From Alcanivorax sp. (GTDB lineage: Bacteria; Pseudomonadota; Gammaproteobacteria; Pseudomonadales; Alcanivoracaceae): DNA of 64,000 nucleotides. Below are positions 7,829-16,921 of the stretch, in pieces. The stretch is from positions 1-64,000 of the forward strand of contig NZ_NVWY01000030.1 in NCBI RefSeq assembly GCF_002733835.1. Reading direction: 5' to 3'. How positions within the stretch are numbered: position 1 is the stretch's first letter; every line of letters begins with the position of its first letter. The notes beneath the pieces are model-generated. The model was not told where the DNA came from. It saw nothing but the letters and a program-made list of their open reading frames with translations, and did not search any database. Both the position numbers and the translations under genes were made by a program.

Positions 7829-8616
7829 TGGCGATTATCGAAATGAAAAACCTGTGGAAAGAGTACGGCGACCAGGTTGTGCTGGAACGGCTCAACACCA
7901 CGGTGGAAGAAGGCGAATTTATCACCATCGTCGGCGCCTCCGGCTGCGGCAAGACCACTTTTCTGAAGTTGCTGTTGGGCACCGAACAAACCACCCGTGG
8001 TTCGCTATTGCTGGATGGCAAACCGCTGCCAGCCGAGCCGGATGAAAGCCGTGGCGTCGTGTTCCAGCGTTACTCCGTACTCAGCCACCTCACTGCGGTG
8101 GAAAACGTCATGCTCGGCGGCGAACTGCAACATAACCGCTGGCTGGGTTTCAGTTTTGGAAAGCGCCACAGGCAACTGAAAAAGCAGGCACTGGAAATGC
8201 TCGACAGCGTCGGCCTCAGCCACGCCGCTGACAAGTACCCCCACGAACTGTCCGGCGGCATGCAACAACGCCTGGCCATCGCCCAGGCACTGATCAAAAA
8301 ACCCCGCATCCTGCTATTGGACGAGCCTTTCGGCGCTCTGGACCCGGGCATCCGTGCCGACATGCACAAGCTGGTGCTGTCCCTGTGGAAAGAACAAAAG
8401 CTCACCGTGTTCATGATCACCCATGACATCAACGAAGGCTTCTATCTGGGCACCCGCCTGTGGGTATTCGACAAACCCCGCCTGGACCCGCAAGCCCCCG
8501 GAGCCTATGGCGCCCGCGTGACCTATGACCTGCCTGTGGGCGACTGCCAGACCGGCACCCTCACCTCCATTAACGAAAGCGTGGACAACACCAGCCGCGC
8601 CATCGACAGCTTTTAA
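7828..8616 (+). CDS. Guanidine ABC transporter, ATP-binding protein
   Basis: ABC ATPase of 262 residues of the TauB/SsuB type. Walker A is GASGCGKT at 36-43, the signature LSGGMQQ at 141-147, Walker B ILLLDE at 161-166 and the H-loop histidine H199 in ITHD. The C-terminal 60 residues form a short extension not needed for the core fold. The frame is open far upstream, but the ATG at 7828 overlaps the permease stop and starts at the family boundary. It energises uptake through the preceding permease. Confidence 0.92.
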   Translation: MAIIEMKNLWKEYGDQVVLERLNTTVEEGEFITIVGASGCGKTTFLKLLLGTEQTTRGSLLLDGKPLPAEPDESRGVVFQRYSVLSHLTAVENVMLGGELQHNRWLGFSFGKRHRQLKKQALEMLDSVGLSHAADKYPHELSGGMQQRLAIAQALIKKPRILLLDEPFGALDPGIRADMHKLVLSLWKEQKLTVFMITHDINEGFYLGTRLWVFDKPRLDPQAPGAYGARVTYDLPVGDCQTGTLTSINESVDNTSRAIDSF

Positions 8617-8626
8617 GGTGATCACC

Positions 8627-9361
8627 ATGACGACGAATTCTCTCCATGACGAGCCTCTCTACCAAACCACCTTGCCCGGCAGTGCCCACTGGTCGCTGCG
8701 GGTACGCCGGGGCATGCAACTGCGTTTTACAGATTTGGAAGGCGGCGCCAACCTGGGCCTGTTGATGTACAACCCGGAAGACCTGCTGGAACGCTACAAC
8801 GCCCCCGACACCCTGAAAGGCCAACACACCTTCAAACTGACCCGGGGCAACTGCCTGTATTCCGACATGGGCCGGGTATTTGCGTCCATTGTGGAAGACG
8901 ACTTCGGCTGGCATGAGTCCGTGTGCGGAACACTCAGCGAAAAAAAACTACAGGAAAAATATCCGGTAAGAACCTATCAGGACCATCACAACCAGTGGAC
9001 CCTGAGCGGCGAACAAAGCTTCCTTACGGAGCTGGCGAAATACGGCCTCACCGAACGGGACATGGCCGCCAATCTGAATCTTTTTTCCAAAGTCGCCACC
9101 GATAAAGACGGCAACCTGATATTCGATTCATCTGCGGCCAAAGCCGGGGCCAGTCTCACCCTGCGTTTTGAAATGGACACCCTGGTCATCCTGAACAGCT
9201 GCCCCCATCCGCTCAATCCTGCGAAGGATTACCCGATGAAGCCGGTAGGTATCGAAATGTTCAAAGCACCACCGGTGTCCGACGATGATTACTGCAAGAA
9301 TTTTCGTCCGGAAAATACCCGCGCCTTCGAGAACAACCGACTTTATCACCTGGGCATGTAA
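8627..9361 (+). CDS. Carboxyguanidine deiminase subunit (UAAP1-type, DUF1989)
   Basis: DUF1989 protein of 244 residues, formerly called urea amidolyase-associated protein 1. Pairs of such proteins (CgdA and CgdB) form carboxyguanidine deiminase, converting carboxyguanidine to allophanate and ammonia; I cannot say which letter applies. HWSLRVRRGMQLRFTDLEGG near residues 21-40 is diagnostic of UAAP1. Where its partner has DTCGRHD, this protein has DDFGWHE at 91-97, so the first Cys is lost while C100 lies nearby. It starts 10 bases after the ATPase stop. Confidence 0.88.
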   Translation: MTTNSLHDEPLYQTTLPGSAHWSLRVRRGMQLRFTDLEGGANLGLLMYNPEDLLERYNAPDTLKGQHTFKLTRGNCLYSDMGRVFASIVEDDFGWHESVCGTLSEKKLQEKYPVRTYQDHHNQWTLSGEQSFLTELAKYGLTERDMAANLNLFSKVATDKDGNLIFDSSAAKAGASLTLRFEMDTLVILNSCPHPLNPAKDYPMKPVGIEMFKAPPVSDDDYCKNFRPENTRAFENNRLYHLGM

Positions 9362-9404
9362 GGCCCGCCGCACGTAACAAGCATCACGCAACAAGGGAAA
9401 ACAC

Positions 9405-10046
9405 ATGATCAAAGAAAGCCAACGTGAACCGAACCAGGCCAGTTTTCGCGAAGTGGTGGCGGCAGGTGATTACTTCATTCATACCGTGAAGCAGGGCCAG
9501 ACCGTGCGTTTGCTGGATCTGCAAGGCAACCAGGCCGCCGACACCCTGTTCTACAGCGCCGCTGACCCGGGAGAACGCTACAGTGCCATGGACACCATCC
9601 GCGAACAGGGCAATGTCTACCTCACCGCCGGCACCACGCTGATGTCCAACCGGATAAACCCGCTGCTGAAAATCGTGGCCGACACCTGCGGTCGTCACGA
9701 CACCCTGGGGGGCGCCTGTGCTACGGAAAGCAATACCGTGCGTTACGATCTGGAAAAGCGCTGCATGCATGCCTGCCGTGACAGCTGGATGCTCGCCGTT
9801 AACCAGCATCCGGAATTTTCTCTGGGCAAACGTGACATCACCCATAACATCAACTTCTTCATGAATGTGCCGGTCACCGCCGACGGCGGCCTCACCTTCG
9901 AGGACGGCATTTCCGCACCAGGAAAATATGTGGAGCTGACCGCCTGCATGGATGTGGTCATCCTGATTTCCAACTGCCCGCAACTGAACAACCCCTGCAA
10001 CGGCTACAACCCGACACCAATTGAAGTACTGATCTGGAACGATTGA
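9405..10046 (+). CDS. Carboxyguanidine deiminase subunit (UAAP2-type, DUF1989)
   Basis: DUF1989 protein of 213 residues, the UAAP2 partner of the preceding gene product. The likely metal or catalytic motif [13 protein letters not shown] spans residues 93-105, and [16 protein letters not shown] lies near the C-terminus; both are strongly conserved in the family. Together the two subunits are expected to deiminate carboxyguanidine made by the carboxylase encoded next. AAGGGAAAA precedes the ATG. Paralogy to UAAP1 is visible in the shared [10 protein letters not shown] / RFTDLEGGAN and ERY.A.DT motifs. Confidence 0.9.
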   Translation: MIKESQREPNQASFREVVAAGDYFIHTVKQGQTVRLLDLQGNQAADTLFYSAADPGERYSAMDTIREQGNVYLTAGTTLMSNRINPLLKIVADTCGRHDTLGGACATESNTVRYDLEKRCMHACRDSWMLAVNQHPEFSLGKRDITHNINFFMNVPVTADGGLTFEDGISAPGKYVELTACMDVVILISNCPQLNNPCNGYNPTPIEVLIWND

Positions 10047-10123
10047 TCGCGCCTGCCGGGACGACCCGGATACAGCGCAAGAATTCATAGCGGGACGGCC
10101 CGCTACCGCCAAGAGACACTCTC

Positions 10124-13100
10124 ATGTTCAACAAAGTGCTGATTGCCAACCGCGGAGCCATTGCCACCCGTGTTATCCGTACCCTGAAGAAAATGGGCAT
10201 CACCGCCGTGGCCGTTTTCGCCGAAGCCGACCGGGACTCCCTGCACGTCACCCAGGCCGATGAAAGCTACTGTCTTGGCGACGGCAGCGCCCGGGATACC
10301 TACCTGAATCAGGATGCCCTGTTCGCCTTGATGGAAGAGCACAACGTGGATGCGGTGCACCCCGGCTACGGTTTTCTTAGTGAAAACCCGGATTTTGTCA
10401 AAGGTTGCGAAGCACGGGGCATTGCCTTTATCGGGCCCACACCGGAACAGATGAACACCTTCGGGCTGAAACATACCGCCCGCGCCCTGGCGGCAGATAC
10501 CGGTGTCCCGTTACTTTCTGGCACCCCACTGCTCACCGATAAAGACGCCGCGCTAAACGCCGCCGACAGCATCGGCTACCCGATCATGTTGAAGAGTACC
10601 GCCGGCGGTGGCGGCATCGGCATGCAGGTCTGCGAAAACGCGGCCAGCCTGGACAAAGCCTGGGATACGGTTCGGCGCCTAAGTGCCAATAATTTTTCCA
10701 ACGACGGCGTCTTCATCGAAAAATATATCGCCCGTGCTCGCCATATCGAAGTGCAGGTTTTCGGCGATGGCCAAGGCAACGCTATCACCCTGGGCGAACG
10801 GGATTGCTCTGCCCAGCGTCGCCACCAGAAGGTGCTCGAAGAAACCCCCGCGCCCAACCTGCCAGATGCGGTGCGCGCAGACTTGCATGCCACCGCAAAA
10901 ACCCTCATGGAAGCCGTTCATTATCGTAACGCCGGCACCGTGGAATTTATTCTCGACCAGGACAGCAACGCCTTTTATTTTCTGGAAGTGAATACCCGCC
11001 TGCAGGTAGAGCACGGTGTCACCGAACAGGTATATGGCGTTGACCTGGTGGAATGGATGGTGCAACTGGCCGCCCGGGAACTGCCCGCGCTGGATCGACT
11101 CGGCCCGGACCTGACCGCCTGTGGCCACGCTATCCAGGCGCGGATTTACGCGGAGGATCCGAACAAGGATTTCCAGCCCAGCGCTGGATTGCTTACCGCC
11201 GTGCAGTTCCCTGATGCAGACGGGCAATCGCGCCGCATTGATCACTGGGTGGAAGCCGGACTGACGGTGTCCCCCCTGTTCGATCCCATGCTGGCCAAAG
11301 TGATCGTTCACGAAGCCAGCCGCGATGCTGCTCTGGCGGCATTGAACAACACCCTCGCAGAAACCGGCATCGAAGGCATTGAAACCAACCGGGATTACAT
11401 CCGTGCCATTCTGGCCGACCCGATTTTTTCCCAGGGTAAAATGACCACCCGCTACCTGAACGATTTCCGCTATCAGCCGTTCACCATGGACGTGCTGGCC
11501 GGCGGCACACTCACCACCGTGCAGGACTACCCTGGCCGCAGCGGCTACTGGCCCGTGGGCGTGCCGCCGTCCGGGCCGTTCGACAATCTCAGTTTCCGCC
11601 TGGGCAACCGCCTGCTTGGAAACGAAGAAAACGCCGCCGGACTCGAATTCACCCTCAATGGCCCCACGCTGAAATTCAACCAGGCCACCCGCATCGCCCT
11701 CACCGGTGCGGACATGCAAGCCACACTGGATGATCAACCGGTTCCCGGTTATCGCTCTATTGAGGTCCTGGCCGGCCAGACCTTAAAGCTTGGCAAAGTC
11801 AGCGGCGAAGGGGCACGCGCCTATCTGGCCGTGGCCGGCGGCCTGCAGTGCACGCCCTATCTGGGCTCGCGCAGTACCTTCACCCTGGGACAGTTTGGCG
11901 GCCATGGTGGCCGCGCCCTGCGCACCGGCGATGTTCTGCATTTTCAGGAAGCAGCGCCGACACCGGCCTCAGTAACCGTGCCAGACTCCCTCAAGCCAGC
12001 GCTCGGCAACCACTGGACCCTGCGCGTTATTTACGGCCCCCATGGCGCCCCGGACTTTTTTACCAACGACGACATGGCCATGTTCTTCTCCACCGACTGG
12101 CAGGTGCATTACAACTCCAGCCGCACCGGTATTCGCCTGGTAGGTCCCAAGCCCACCTGGGCGCGCAGTGACGGCGGCGAAGCCGGCATGCATCCGTCCA
12201 ACATTCACGACAATGCCTACGCGGTGGGCACGGTGGACTTCACCGGAGACATGCCGGTGATCCTCGGCCCCGACGGCCCCTCACTCGGCGGCTTTGTCTG
12301 CCCGGCCACCGTAGTCCTGGCAGATCGCTGGAAACTCGGTCAGCTGAAAGCCGGGGACACCTTACGGTTCGACGCCATCAGTCTGGCAGACGCGGATGCA
12401 CTGGCGGAAGAACAGGACGCCTGCGTCGCCACCATGACTGCCCCGGTGAAACAGGTGGAAAGCACCGCCATCACCACACCGGTTCTCAATACCCTGTCGG
12501 CGGACGAGGCCGGTGTGGAGGTGGTCTACCGCGCCGCAGGGGATCGTTATCTGCTGGTGGAATATGGATCGCTGGTACTGGACCTGCGCCTGCGCTTTCG
12601 TGCCCACGCCCTGATGTTGTGGTTGGAAGAACAAAAACTGGATGGCGTTATCGAACTGACACCGGGTATTCGCTCCCTGCAGATTCATTTCGATCCATTG
12701 CGCCTGCCGCGCCACGCATTACTGAAAACACTCGCCGATACCGAGCACGCCCTGCAGCAGCAGGACGACCTGGAAGTGCCCTCACGCATTGTCCATATTC
12801 CACTAAGTTGGGATGACGAGGCCTGTCATCAGGCCATCGAAAAATACATGCAGTCCGTACGCAAGGATGCCCCCTGGTGCCCCTCCAACCTGGAATTTAT
12901 TCGCCGCATCAACGGGCTGGATAACGTGGACGAGGTCAAAAAGATCCTGTTCAGCGCCAGCTATGTAGTGATGGGCCTTGGCGATGTGTATCTGGGTGCC
13001 CCGGTGGCAACCCCCTACGAGCCACGACACCGTCTGGTCACCACCAAGTACAACCCGGCCCGCACCTGGACGGCAGAAAACTCCGTGGGCATCGGCGGCG

Positions 13101-13714
13101 CCTACCTGTGCGTCTACGGCATGGAAGGTCCCGGCGGCTACCAGTTTGTCGGGCGCACCCTGCAGATGTGGAATCGCTACCGCCAGACAGAGGCGTTTGA
13201 CCAGCCCTGGCTGCTTCGCTTCTTCGACCAGATTCGTTTCTACGAAGTCAGCCACGAGGAACTCAAGCAAATACGCCGGGATTTTCCCAAGGGGCAGTAC
13301 CCGATTCAGGTGGAAGAGACCACGTTCAGCCTGAACGCCTACCAGCAATTTCTCGATGACAACCAGCAGGATATCGCCACCTTCACCGATGCCCGCAATC
13401 AGGCATTTGATCAAGAACTGCAACGCTGGGTGGAAAGTGGCCAGATCAACTTCCAGTCAGAACAGGATCTGGACGCGGACAACGGCGCTGACGATGTGCA
13501 AGGCACACCCGTGGAATCCCCGGTGGCGGGCAGCATCTGGAAACTGAAGGTGCAGGAAGGCGACAACGTGAACGAAGGCGATGTGGTGGCGGTACTGGAA
13601 TCCATGAAAATGGAAATAGAAATTTACGCCCCCGCCACAGGCAAGGTTGCTGCCCTCACTCGGCAGGAAGGCCAGCAAATCAATGCCGGCCAGGCCATCA
13701 TGGTGCTGGATTAG
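10124..13714 (+). CDS. Guanidine carboxylase (urea carboxylase family)
   Basis: Biotin-dependent carboxylase of 1196 residues. The biotin carboxylase domain covers about 1-445, with the ATP-grasp glycine loop GGGGIGMQ at 161-168 and EVNTRLQVEH at 288-297. A KipA-like region starts near 452 and a KipI-like region near 800, together forming the carboxyltransferase part, and a biotinyl domain ends the protein with the biotin lysine K1162 in ESMKME. Urea carboxylase and guanidine carboxylase look alike; the ykkC riboswitch and DUF1989 neighbours indicate guanidine as the substrate, giving carboxyguanidine. Unlike fungal urea amidolyase it has no fused allophanate hydrolase, and none follows it. 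Confidence 0.93.
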   Translation: MFNKVLIANRGAIATRVIRTLKKMGITAVAVFAEADRDSLHVTQADESYCLGDGSARDTYLNQDALFALMEEHNVDAVHPGYGFLSENPDFVKGCEARGIAFIGPTPEQMNTFGLKHTARALAADTGVPLLSGTPLLTDKDAALNAADSIGYPIMLKSTAGGGGIGMQVCENAASLDKAWDTVRRLSANNFSNDGVFIEKYIARARHIEVQVFGDGQGNAITLGERDCSAQRRHQKVLEETPAPNLPDAVRADLHATAKTLMEAVHYRNAGTVEFILDQDSNAFYFLEVNTRLQVEHGVTEQVYGVDLVEWMVQLAARELPALDRLGPDLTACGHAIQARIYAEDPNKDFQPSAGLLTAVQFPDADGQSRRIDHWVEAGLTVSPLFDPMLAKVIVHEASRDAALAALNNTLAETGIEGIETNRDYIRAILADPIFSQGKMTTRYLNDFRYQPFTMDVLAGGTLTTVQDYPGRSGYWPVGVPPSGPFDNLSFRLGNRLLGNEENAAGLEFTLNGPTLKFNQATRIALTGADMQATLDDQPVPGYRSIEVLAGQTLKLGKVSGEGARAYLAVAGGLQCTPYLGSRSTFTLGQFGGHGGRALRTGDVLHFQEAAPTPASVTVPDSLKPALGNHWTLRVIYGPHGAPDFFTNDDMAMFFSTDWQVHYNSSRTGIRLVGPKPTWARSDGGEAGMHPSNIHDNAYAVGTVDFTGDMPVILGPDGPSLGGFVCPATVVLADRWKLGQLKAGDTLRFDAISLADADALAEEQDACVATMTAPVKQVESTAITTPVLNTLSADEAGVEVVYRAAGDRYLLVEYGSLVLDLRLRFRAHALMLWLEEQKLDGVIELTPGIRSLQIHFDPLRLPRHALLKTLADTEHALQQQDDLEVPSRIVHIPLSWDDEACHQAIEKYMQSVRKDAPWCPSNLEFIRRINGLDNVDEVKKILFSASYVVMGLGDVYLGAPVATPYEPRHRLVTTKYNPARTWTAENSVGIGGAYLCVYGMEGPGGYQFVGRTLQMWNRYRQTEAFDQPWLLRFFDQIRFYEVSHEELKQIRRDFPKGQYPIQVEETTFSLNAYQQFLDDNQQDIATFTDARNQAFDQELQRWVESGQINFQSEQDLDADNGADDVQGTPVESPVAGSIWKLKVQEGDNVNEGDVVAVLESMKMEIEIYAPATGKVAALTRQEGQQINAGQAIMVLD

Positions 13715-13774
13715 GACCAGTCCACATCATGGTTACCCTCGGCGCGGTTCATGCAGAATAGGAGGCGTTGGGCA

Positions 13775-14506
13775 TCAACCCCTTTCCTCCTGATAAAAAC
13801 GTCGATAAGGAGCAAGATGTTCCGCCTGGCCGTTCACCCAGGTTTGCAAGGGCTCAGGCATGGATGAAGGCCAGTCCAGGCCGTACGCCGATGGCATAAA
13901 TAGCGGCGCCAGCAAGCTGGCTGCCGCCAGGTCTGCCCGCGAGAATTGCTCGCCCACCAGGTAGGTGCGCCCCTGGTAAGCCTGTGACAAGGTCTGGATA
14001 GACTGCTCCAGAGCCACACGGCTGTCGCTGACATGGGGCTCGCGGATTTGCATTCCCTTGCGCATCAGCCCCTGTAATTTCGGGAAAATCGCCCGCAAAA
14101 ATGCCTTCCCCCAGAACGGCCCACCCTTGGCAAAAAAGGGAATCACCAAATTCGGGTGGTCCAGCAAGGTGTGATAACAGTAACGGCGAACGTGCGGCCC
14201 AATATTGTCGTCGCAGAACGTTTCCCAGCGCAGCGCCTCTTCTCGTTCCTCCTGGCTCTGCGGGGTCAATGAGCGGGCCGGGAACTGCGTATCCAGATAG
14301 CTGATAATGGCCGCTGAATCTTGCACGTAGTGCCCGTCGTGCTCCAGCACCGGCACACTGCTGAACGGCGCCACCGCCTTCATCTTCTTCAAATGCAGGC
14401 CTGGCAGGTGGTTCTTCACCCGGTAATCCACGCCTTTGTAGTCCAGTGCCCAGCGCACTTTTTCGCAATAGTGGGAAATCGGGAATTGGTGCAGGACGAT
14501 GGCCAT
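13775..14506 (-). CDS. Glutathione S-transferase family protein
   Basis: GST-fold protein of 243 residues. The thioredoxin-like N-terminal domain (about 1-80) has HYCEKVRWALDYKG near residues 12-25, with a Cys at about 14 in place of a catalytic Tyr or Ser, then the cis-Pro segment FSSVPVLEHDG and the QDSAAIISYLD helix. The all-helical C-terminal domain follows. Substrate unknown. AAGGA precedes the ATG. It is convergent with the guanidine carboxylase gene and is not part of that pathway as far as can be seen. Confidence 0.88.
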   Translation of the reverse strand: MAIVLHQFPISHYCEKVRWALDYKGVDYRVKNHLPGLHLKKMKAVAPFSSVPVLEHDGHYVQDSAAIISYLDTQFPARSLTPQSQEEREEALRWETFCDDNIGPHVRRYCYHTLLDHPNLVIPFFAKGGPFWGKAFLRAIFPKLQGLMRKGMQIREPHVSDSRVALEQSIQTLSQAYQGRTYLVGEQFSRADLAAASLLAPLFMPSAYGLDWPSSMPEPLQTWVNGQAEHLAPYRRFYQEERG

Positions 14507-14563
14507 ACGGGCATCCTTTTAGTGAGTTAATTGCGGATCACATGAAAAAATAAATAGTGTGGG

Positions 14564-15445
14564 TCAAATGTTATGACCGCCGTTATTATTTTCTGCGCCG
14601 TTTTTTTCATGCCAGCGGACAATTTCTTTCACCGCCGCCGCCGGAGAACGTGCCCAGCGAAAATGATCTGCACGGTCATTCAATGCCTGCTTATCCAGCA
14701 ACACATTGCTCACGGTCGCTGCGATGAATTTTTCGTTTACCGCCTCCACCGACGCGGACGGCGCAAAGGCATCATCCGCCATGCGCAGACTCAACACCGG
14801 CCCACTATACTGCGCGATACCACAATCCAGGTCGTCGCTGAAGCCATTGGCCTGATACCGGTTGGTTTTCGCCAGGGCCAGCCAGTCTTGCATCAGGGTT
14901 CTGGCTTCACGACCGCCAAACCCCAATTTGTCGCCAGGGTAATAACCCAACAACGCCGATGCAGGCGGGATCATGGCGCAAAGAACTTTCAGCTTGCGGC
15001 GGGTCTTACCGGTAAAGCCACCCAGCCAGGGGCTGCCACAGGCAGCCAGAATAATGCCGTCTATTTGCTCACCGTAAACACCAGCCGCCATGGCAGAATA
15101 ATGGCCGCCCAGAGAGTGTCCCATGAGATAAACCGGCAAGGACGAAGAACGGCTTTTCACCCAGTCCAGCGCCACAGGTATTTCATTGACCAAAGCCTCA
15201 CGAAAGCCCCAGTCGCAGTGATGCGACGGGCGCCAGGGGCTGTCGCCATGGCCCCGTTGTTCCAGTAAGGCCACGTTCAACCCGGCCGCCTGTAATGCCT
15301 GCGCCAATGGCTGATAGAAACGCGCCCCCATGCCTAGTGCCGCCATTAAAATCACCGATCCGCTGGCACTTTCTGCCGAGTACCAGTTGACCGGCAAGGT
15401 ATAGCCTGCGCCGCCAGGCAGAGACATTGGCTCAGCCGCTTTCAT
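14564..15445 (-). CDS. Alpha/beta hydrolase
   Basis: Serine hydrolase of 293 residues. The nucleophile elbow is GHSLGG near residues 109-114, an early segment holds the oxyanion-type ALGMGARF, and a late His lies in DHFRW near 264. It resembles the YheT-like or lysophospholipase-like esterases, with unknown substrate. GGAGG stands six bases before the ATG. Its start overlaps the end of the DUF1272 gene by 14 bases, and the three genes from 15816 downward look like one operon. Confidence 0.85.
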   Translation of the reverse strand: MKAAEPMSLPGGAGYTLPVNWYSAESASGSVILMAALGMGARFYQPLAQALQAAGLNVALLEQRGHGDSPWRPSHHCDWGFREALVNEIPVALDWVKSRSSSLPVYLMGHSLGGHYSAMAAGVYGEQIDGIILAACGSPWLGGFTGKTRRKLKVLCAMIPPASALLGYYPGDKLGFGGREARTLMQDWLALAKTNRYQANGFSDDLDCGIAQYSGPVLSLRMADDAFAPSASVEAVNEKFIAATVSNVLLDKQALNDRADHFRWARSPAAAVKEIVRWHEKNGAENNNGGHNI

Positions 15446-15623
15446 TACTGGCCTCCTGACGGCGGGGGCGTTTCACCAGTTCACCCTGACAATTGGGGCA
15501 ACGGCTTGCATGGATGGTGCAGCAGTCCACACAGAAGGTGCATTCATAGGAGCAGATATAGGCTTCTGCATCGGCCGCCAGGGAACACTGGCAACTTTCA
15601 CAACTGGATCGCATTTCAAGCAT
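15432..15623 (-). CDS. DUF1272 zinc-binding small protein
   Basis: Protein of 63 residues matching DUF1272. It starts MLEMRSSCESC and contains CSYECTFC, CCTIHASRCPNC and the terminal basic LVKRPRR, a set of paired cysteines that should hold zinc. An in-frame ATG nine bases upstream is also possible; neither has a strong RBS, and translation may be coupled to the upstream gene, whose stop is only 13 bases away. Function unknown. It overlaps the alpha/beta hydrolase gene by 14 bases. Confidence 0.8.
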   Translation of the reverse strand: MLEMRSSCESCQCSLAADAEAYICSYECTFCVDCCTIHASRCPNCQGELVKRPRRQEASNESG

Positions 15624-15636
15624 CTGGATCATCCGA

Positions 15637-15816
15637 TTAGTGCGCTTTGACTTTCTCTTTGCCGCAGCGATCACAGCGGTATACCGTCACCAGCTTTCCC
15701 TGCTTCACATCAAACTGCTTTTCCTTGCAGATCACCCACTTGTGAAAGTCGTGCTGACACATGCCTTTTTTTGGCATCTTCTTTTGCGGTTTTTTGAACG
15801 GCAGAATATCGCCCAT
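15637..15816 (-). CDS. Small CxxC protein of unknown function
   Basis: Protein of 59 residues with a basic N-terminus (ILPFKKPQKKMPKKG) and four potential metal ligands: C and H in MCQHDFHKW, C in VICKEKQ and the pair in CDRCGKEK near the end, suggesting a zinc ribbon. The frame is open to 15891, but the ATG at 15816 gives the compact form. Similar short proteins occur in other gammaproteobacteria as unnamed families. It lies just upstream of the DUF1272 gene, so two likely zinc proteins are encoded in tandem. Confidence 0.65.
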   Translation of the reverse strand: MGDILPFKKPQKKMPKKGMCQHDFHKWVICKEKQFDVKQGKLVTVYRCDRCGKEKVKAH

Positions 15817-15937
15817 TAGCTCAGCACCGTGACTACAACTGGTTACCGGAGCATACCGTAAATTAGGTTCATCGCGGAATTGAGTGATCAACCGGCTTCA
15901 GAACTTGTCTCATTAGCCCGCCCGGCAACCGCTGGAC

Positions 15938-15993
15938 GCCGGATGCCCGACGACAGTCGCTCAGGCCAAGGGGCTTTACGTCAGGCATCCGGC
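15938..15993. repeat. 15-bp inverted repeat of the GATGCC/ACGC type
   Basis: GCCGGATGCCCGACG at 15938-15952 is matched by CGTCAGGCATCCGGC at 15979-15993 with one mismatch. It lies in the 227-base gap between two minus-strand genes and shares its GATGCC and ACGCC words with other intergenic segments of the window. Confidence 0.55.
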
Positions 15994-16043
15994 ATCGAGA
16001 AGCATGCTATTTACTCTAACCCGTGAAGAACCGTAAATGAGCC

Positions 16044-16391
16044 CTAAAGCGAGTTCAGCAACCCCAGCCCCAGAACGATTTCTATTACCATGAACAATGC
16101 GGGGTAACGATCCAGGCGGCGATCCACCAGCCAGGATAGTAACCGGCCAGCCGCCATGCCCAGCAAGGCCATCGACAAGCTCACCACCACCCCGTCACGC
16201 CATTGCGGCTGATCACGACACACCATTAACAACACAGCCATTGCCACACCATAGCCGCCATACACAGCGCGGACTTCGCTGCGGGCCGGCACGGGCAGCG
16301 CGGTTATCGCCACCCACCGCGTTATCGAATGGGGCGACACCAGCGCCACCGAGCCCATCAACAGAAACGCCAACGCAGTCATTTCAATCAT
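16044..16391 (-). CDS. DUF4345-like membrane protein
   Basis: Membrane protein of 115 residues with about four hydrophobic segments (roughly 4-21, 46-60, 68-83 and 95-113). The EVRAVYGGYGVAMA stretch near 38-51 is typical of DUF4345. Function unknown. Its start overlaps the end of the preceding gene by eight bases, so the two small membrane proteins are co-translated. Both are divergent from an MmyB-like regulator that may control them. Confidence 0.72.
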   Translation of the reverse strand: MIEMTALAFLLMGSVALVSPHSITRWVAITALPVPARSEVRAVYGGYGVAMAVLLMVCRDQPQWRDGVVVSLSMALLGMAAGRLLSWLVDRRLDRYPALFMVIEIVLGLGLLNSL

Positions 16392-16794
16392 GAGCAGTGC
16401 CCTGCTCGGGTTGTGACCCTTGCCGCTGCAGTCCCCGCCACTGACACAGGGCGCAGAACGCTACCAGCAACGCCACATCCAGCAGCAGAACATGCCCCCA
16501 GAATGACAACCACGAAGCCCCCAGCAGCATGACCACCGGCGTTGCCAGCACCCAGGCCAGATCCGCCAGTGTCACCATCTTAGCCGGCCCGGACGATATG
16601 GGTTTGCGCGTGGCCACAAAAGCCACATCCGCTGCAAAAACCAGCAAGGCGCCCCCGAGAATCATCAGTATCTGCGGGCTGAACGCCCCCATCAGTGACG
16701 CCAGCCTGCCCGGGGCCAGCAAGAGCGCCGCTCCCAATAACGTTGAGCAGACAGCATTGAATAACAAAGCATGTTTGAGTGAAGTCCAGGGCAT
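16384..16794 (-). CDS. Four-helix membrane protein of unknown function
   Basis: Protein of 136 residues with about four hydrophobic helices (roughly 8-26, 38-60, 74-95 and 99-115) and a polar C-terminal tail. I do not recognise a named family with certainty, although it resembles small SPW/DUF-type membrane proteins often found next to MmyB-like regulators. It is the first gene of the pair with 16044-16391 and is divergently oriented from the regulator starting at 16922. Confidence 0.68.
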   Translation of the reverse strand: MPWTSLKHALLFNAVCSTLLGAALLLAPGRLASLMGAFSPQILMILGGALLVFAADVAFVATRKPISSGPAKMVTLADLAWVLATPVVMLLGASWLSFWGHVLLLDVALLVAFCALCQWRGLQRQGSQPEQGTAHD

Positions 16795-16921
16795 GATGCA
16801 CCTCCAGTTTTCTGGCTTTGGTCGCGAATTACCGCAACGGGCCGGTTAGTGTTAGATTCAGCCTCTGCTGAACAAGGAAGTGAAACAATTACCCCAGAGG
16901 TAATGGCGAAGCCTGGCGGCC

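Noticed and set aside
13755-13792. AGGAGG / CCTCCT pairing between the guanidine carboxylase and GST genes as a terminator
   Set aside because: The loop is long, part of it lies within the GST coding end, and no clear U-run follows on the plus strand.
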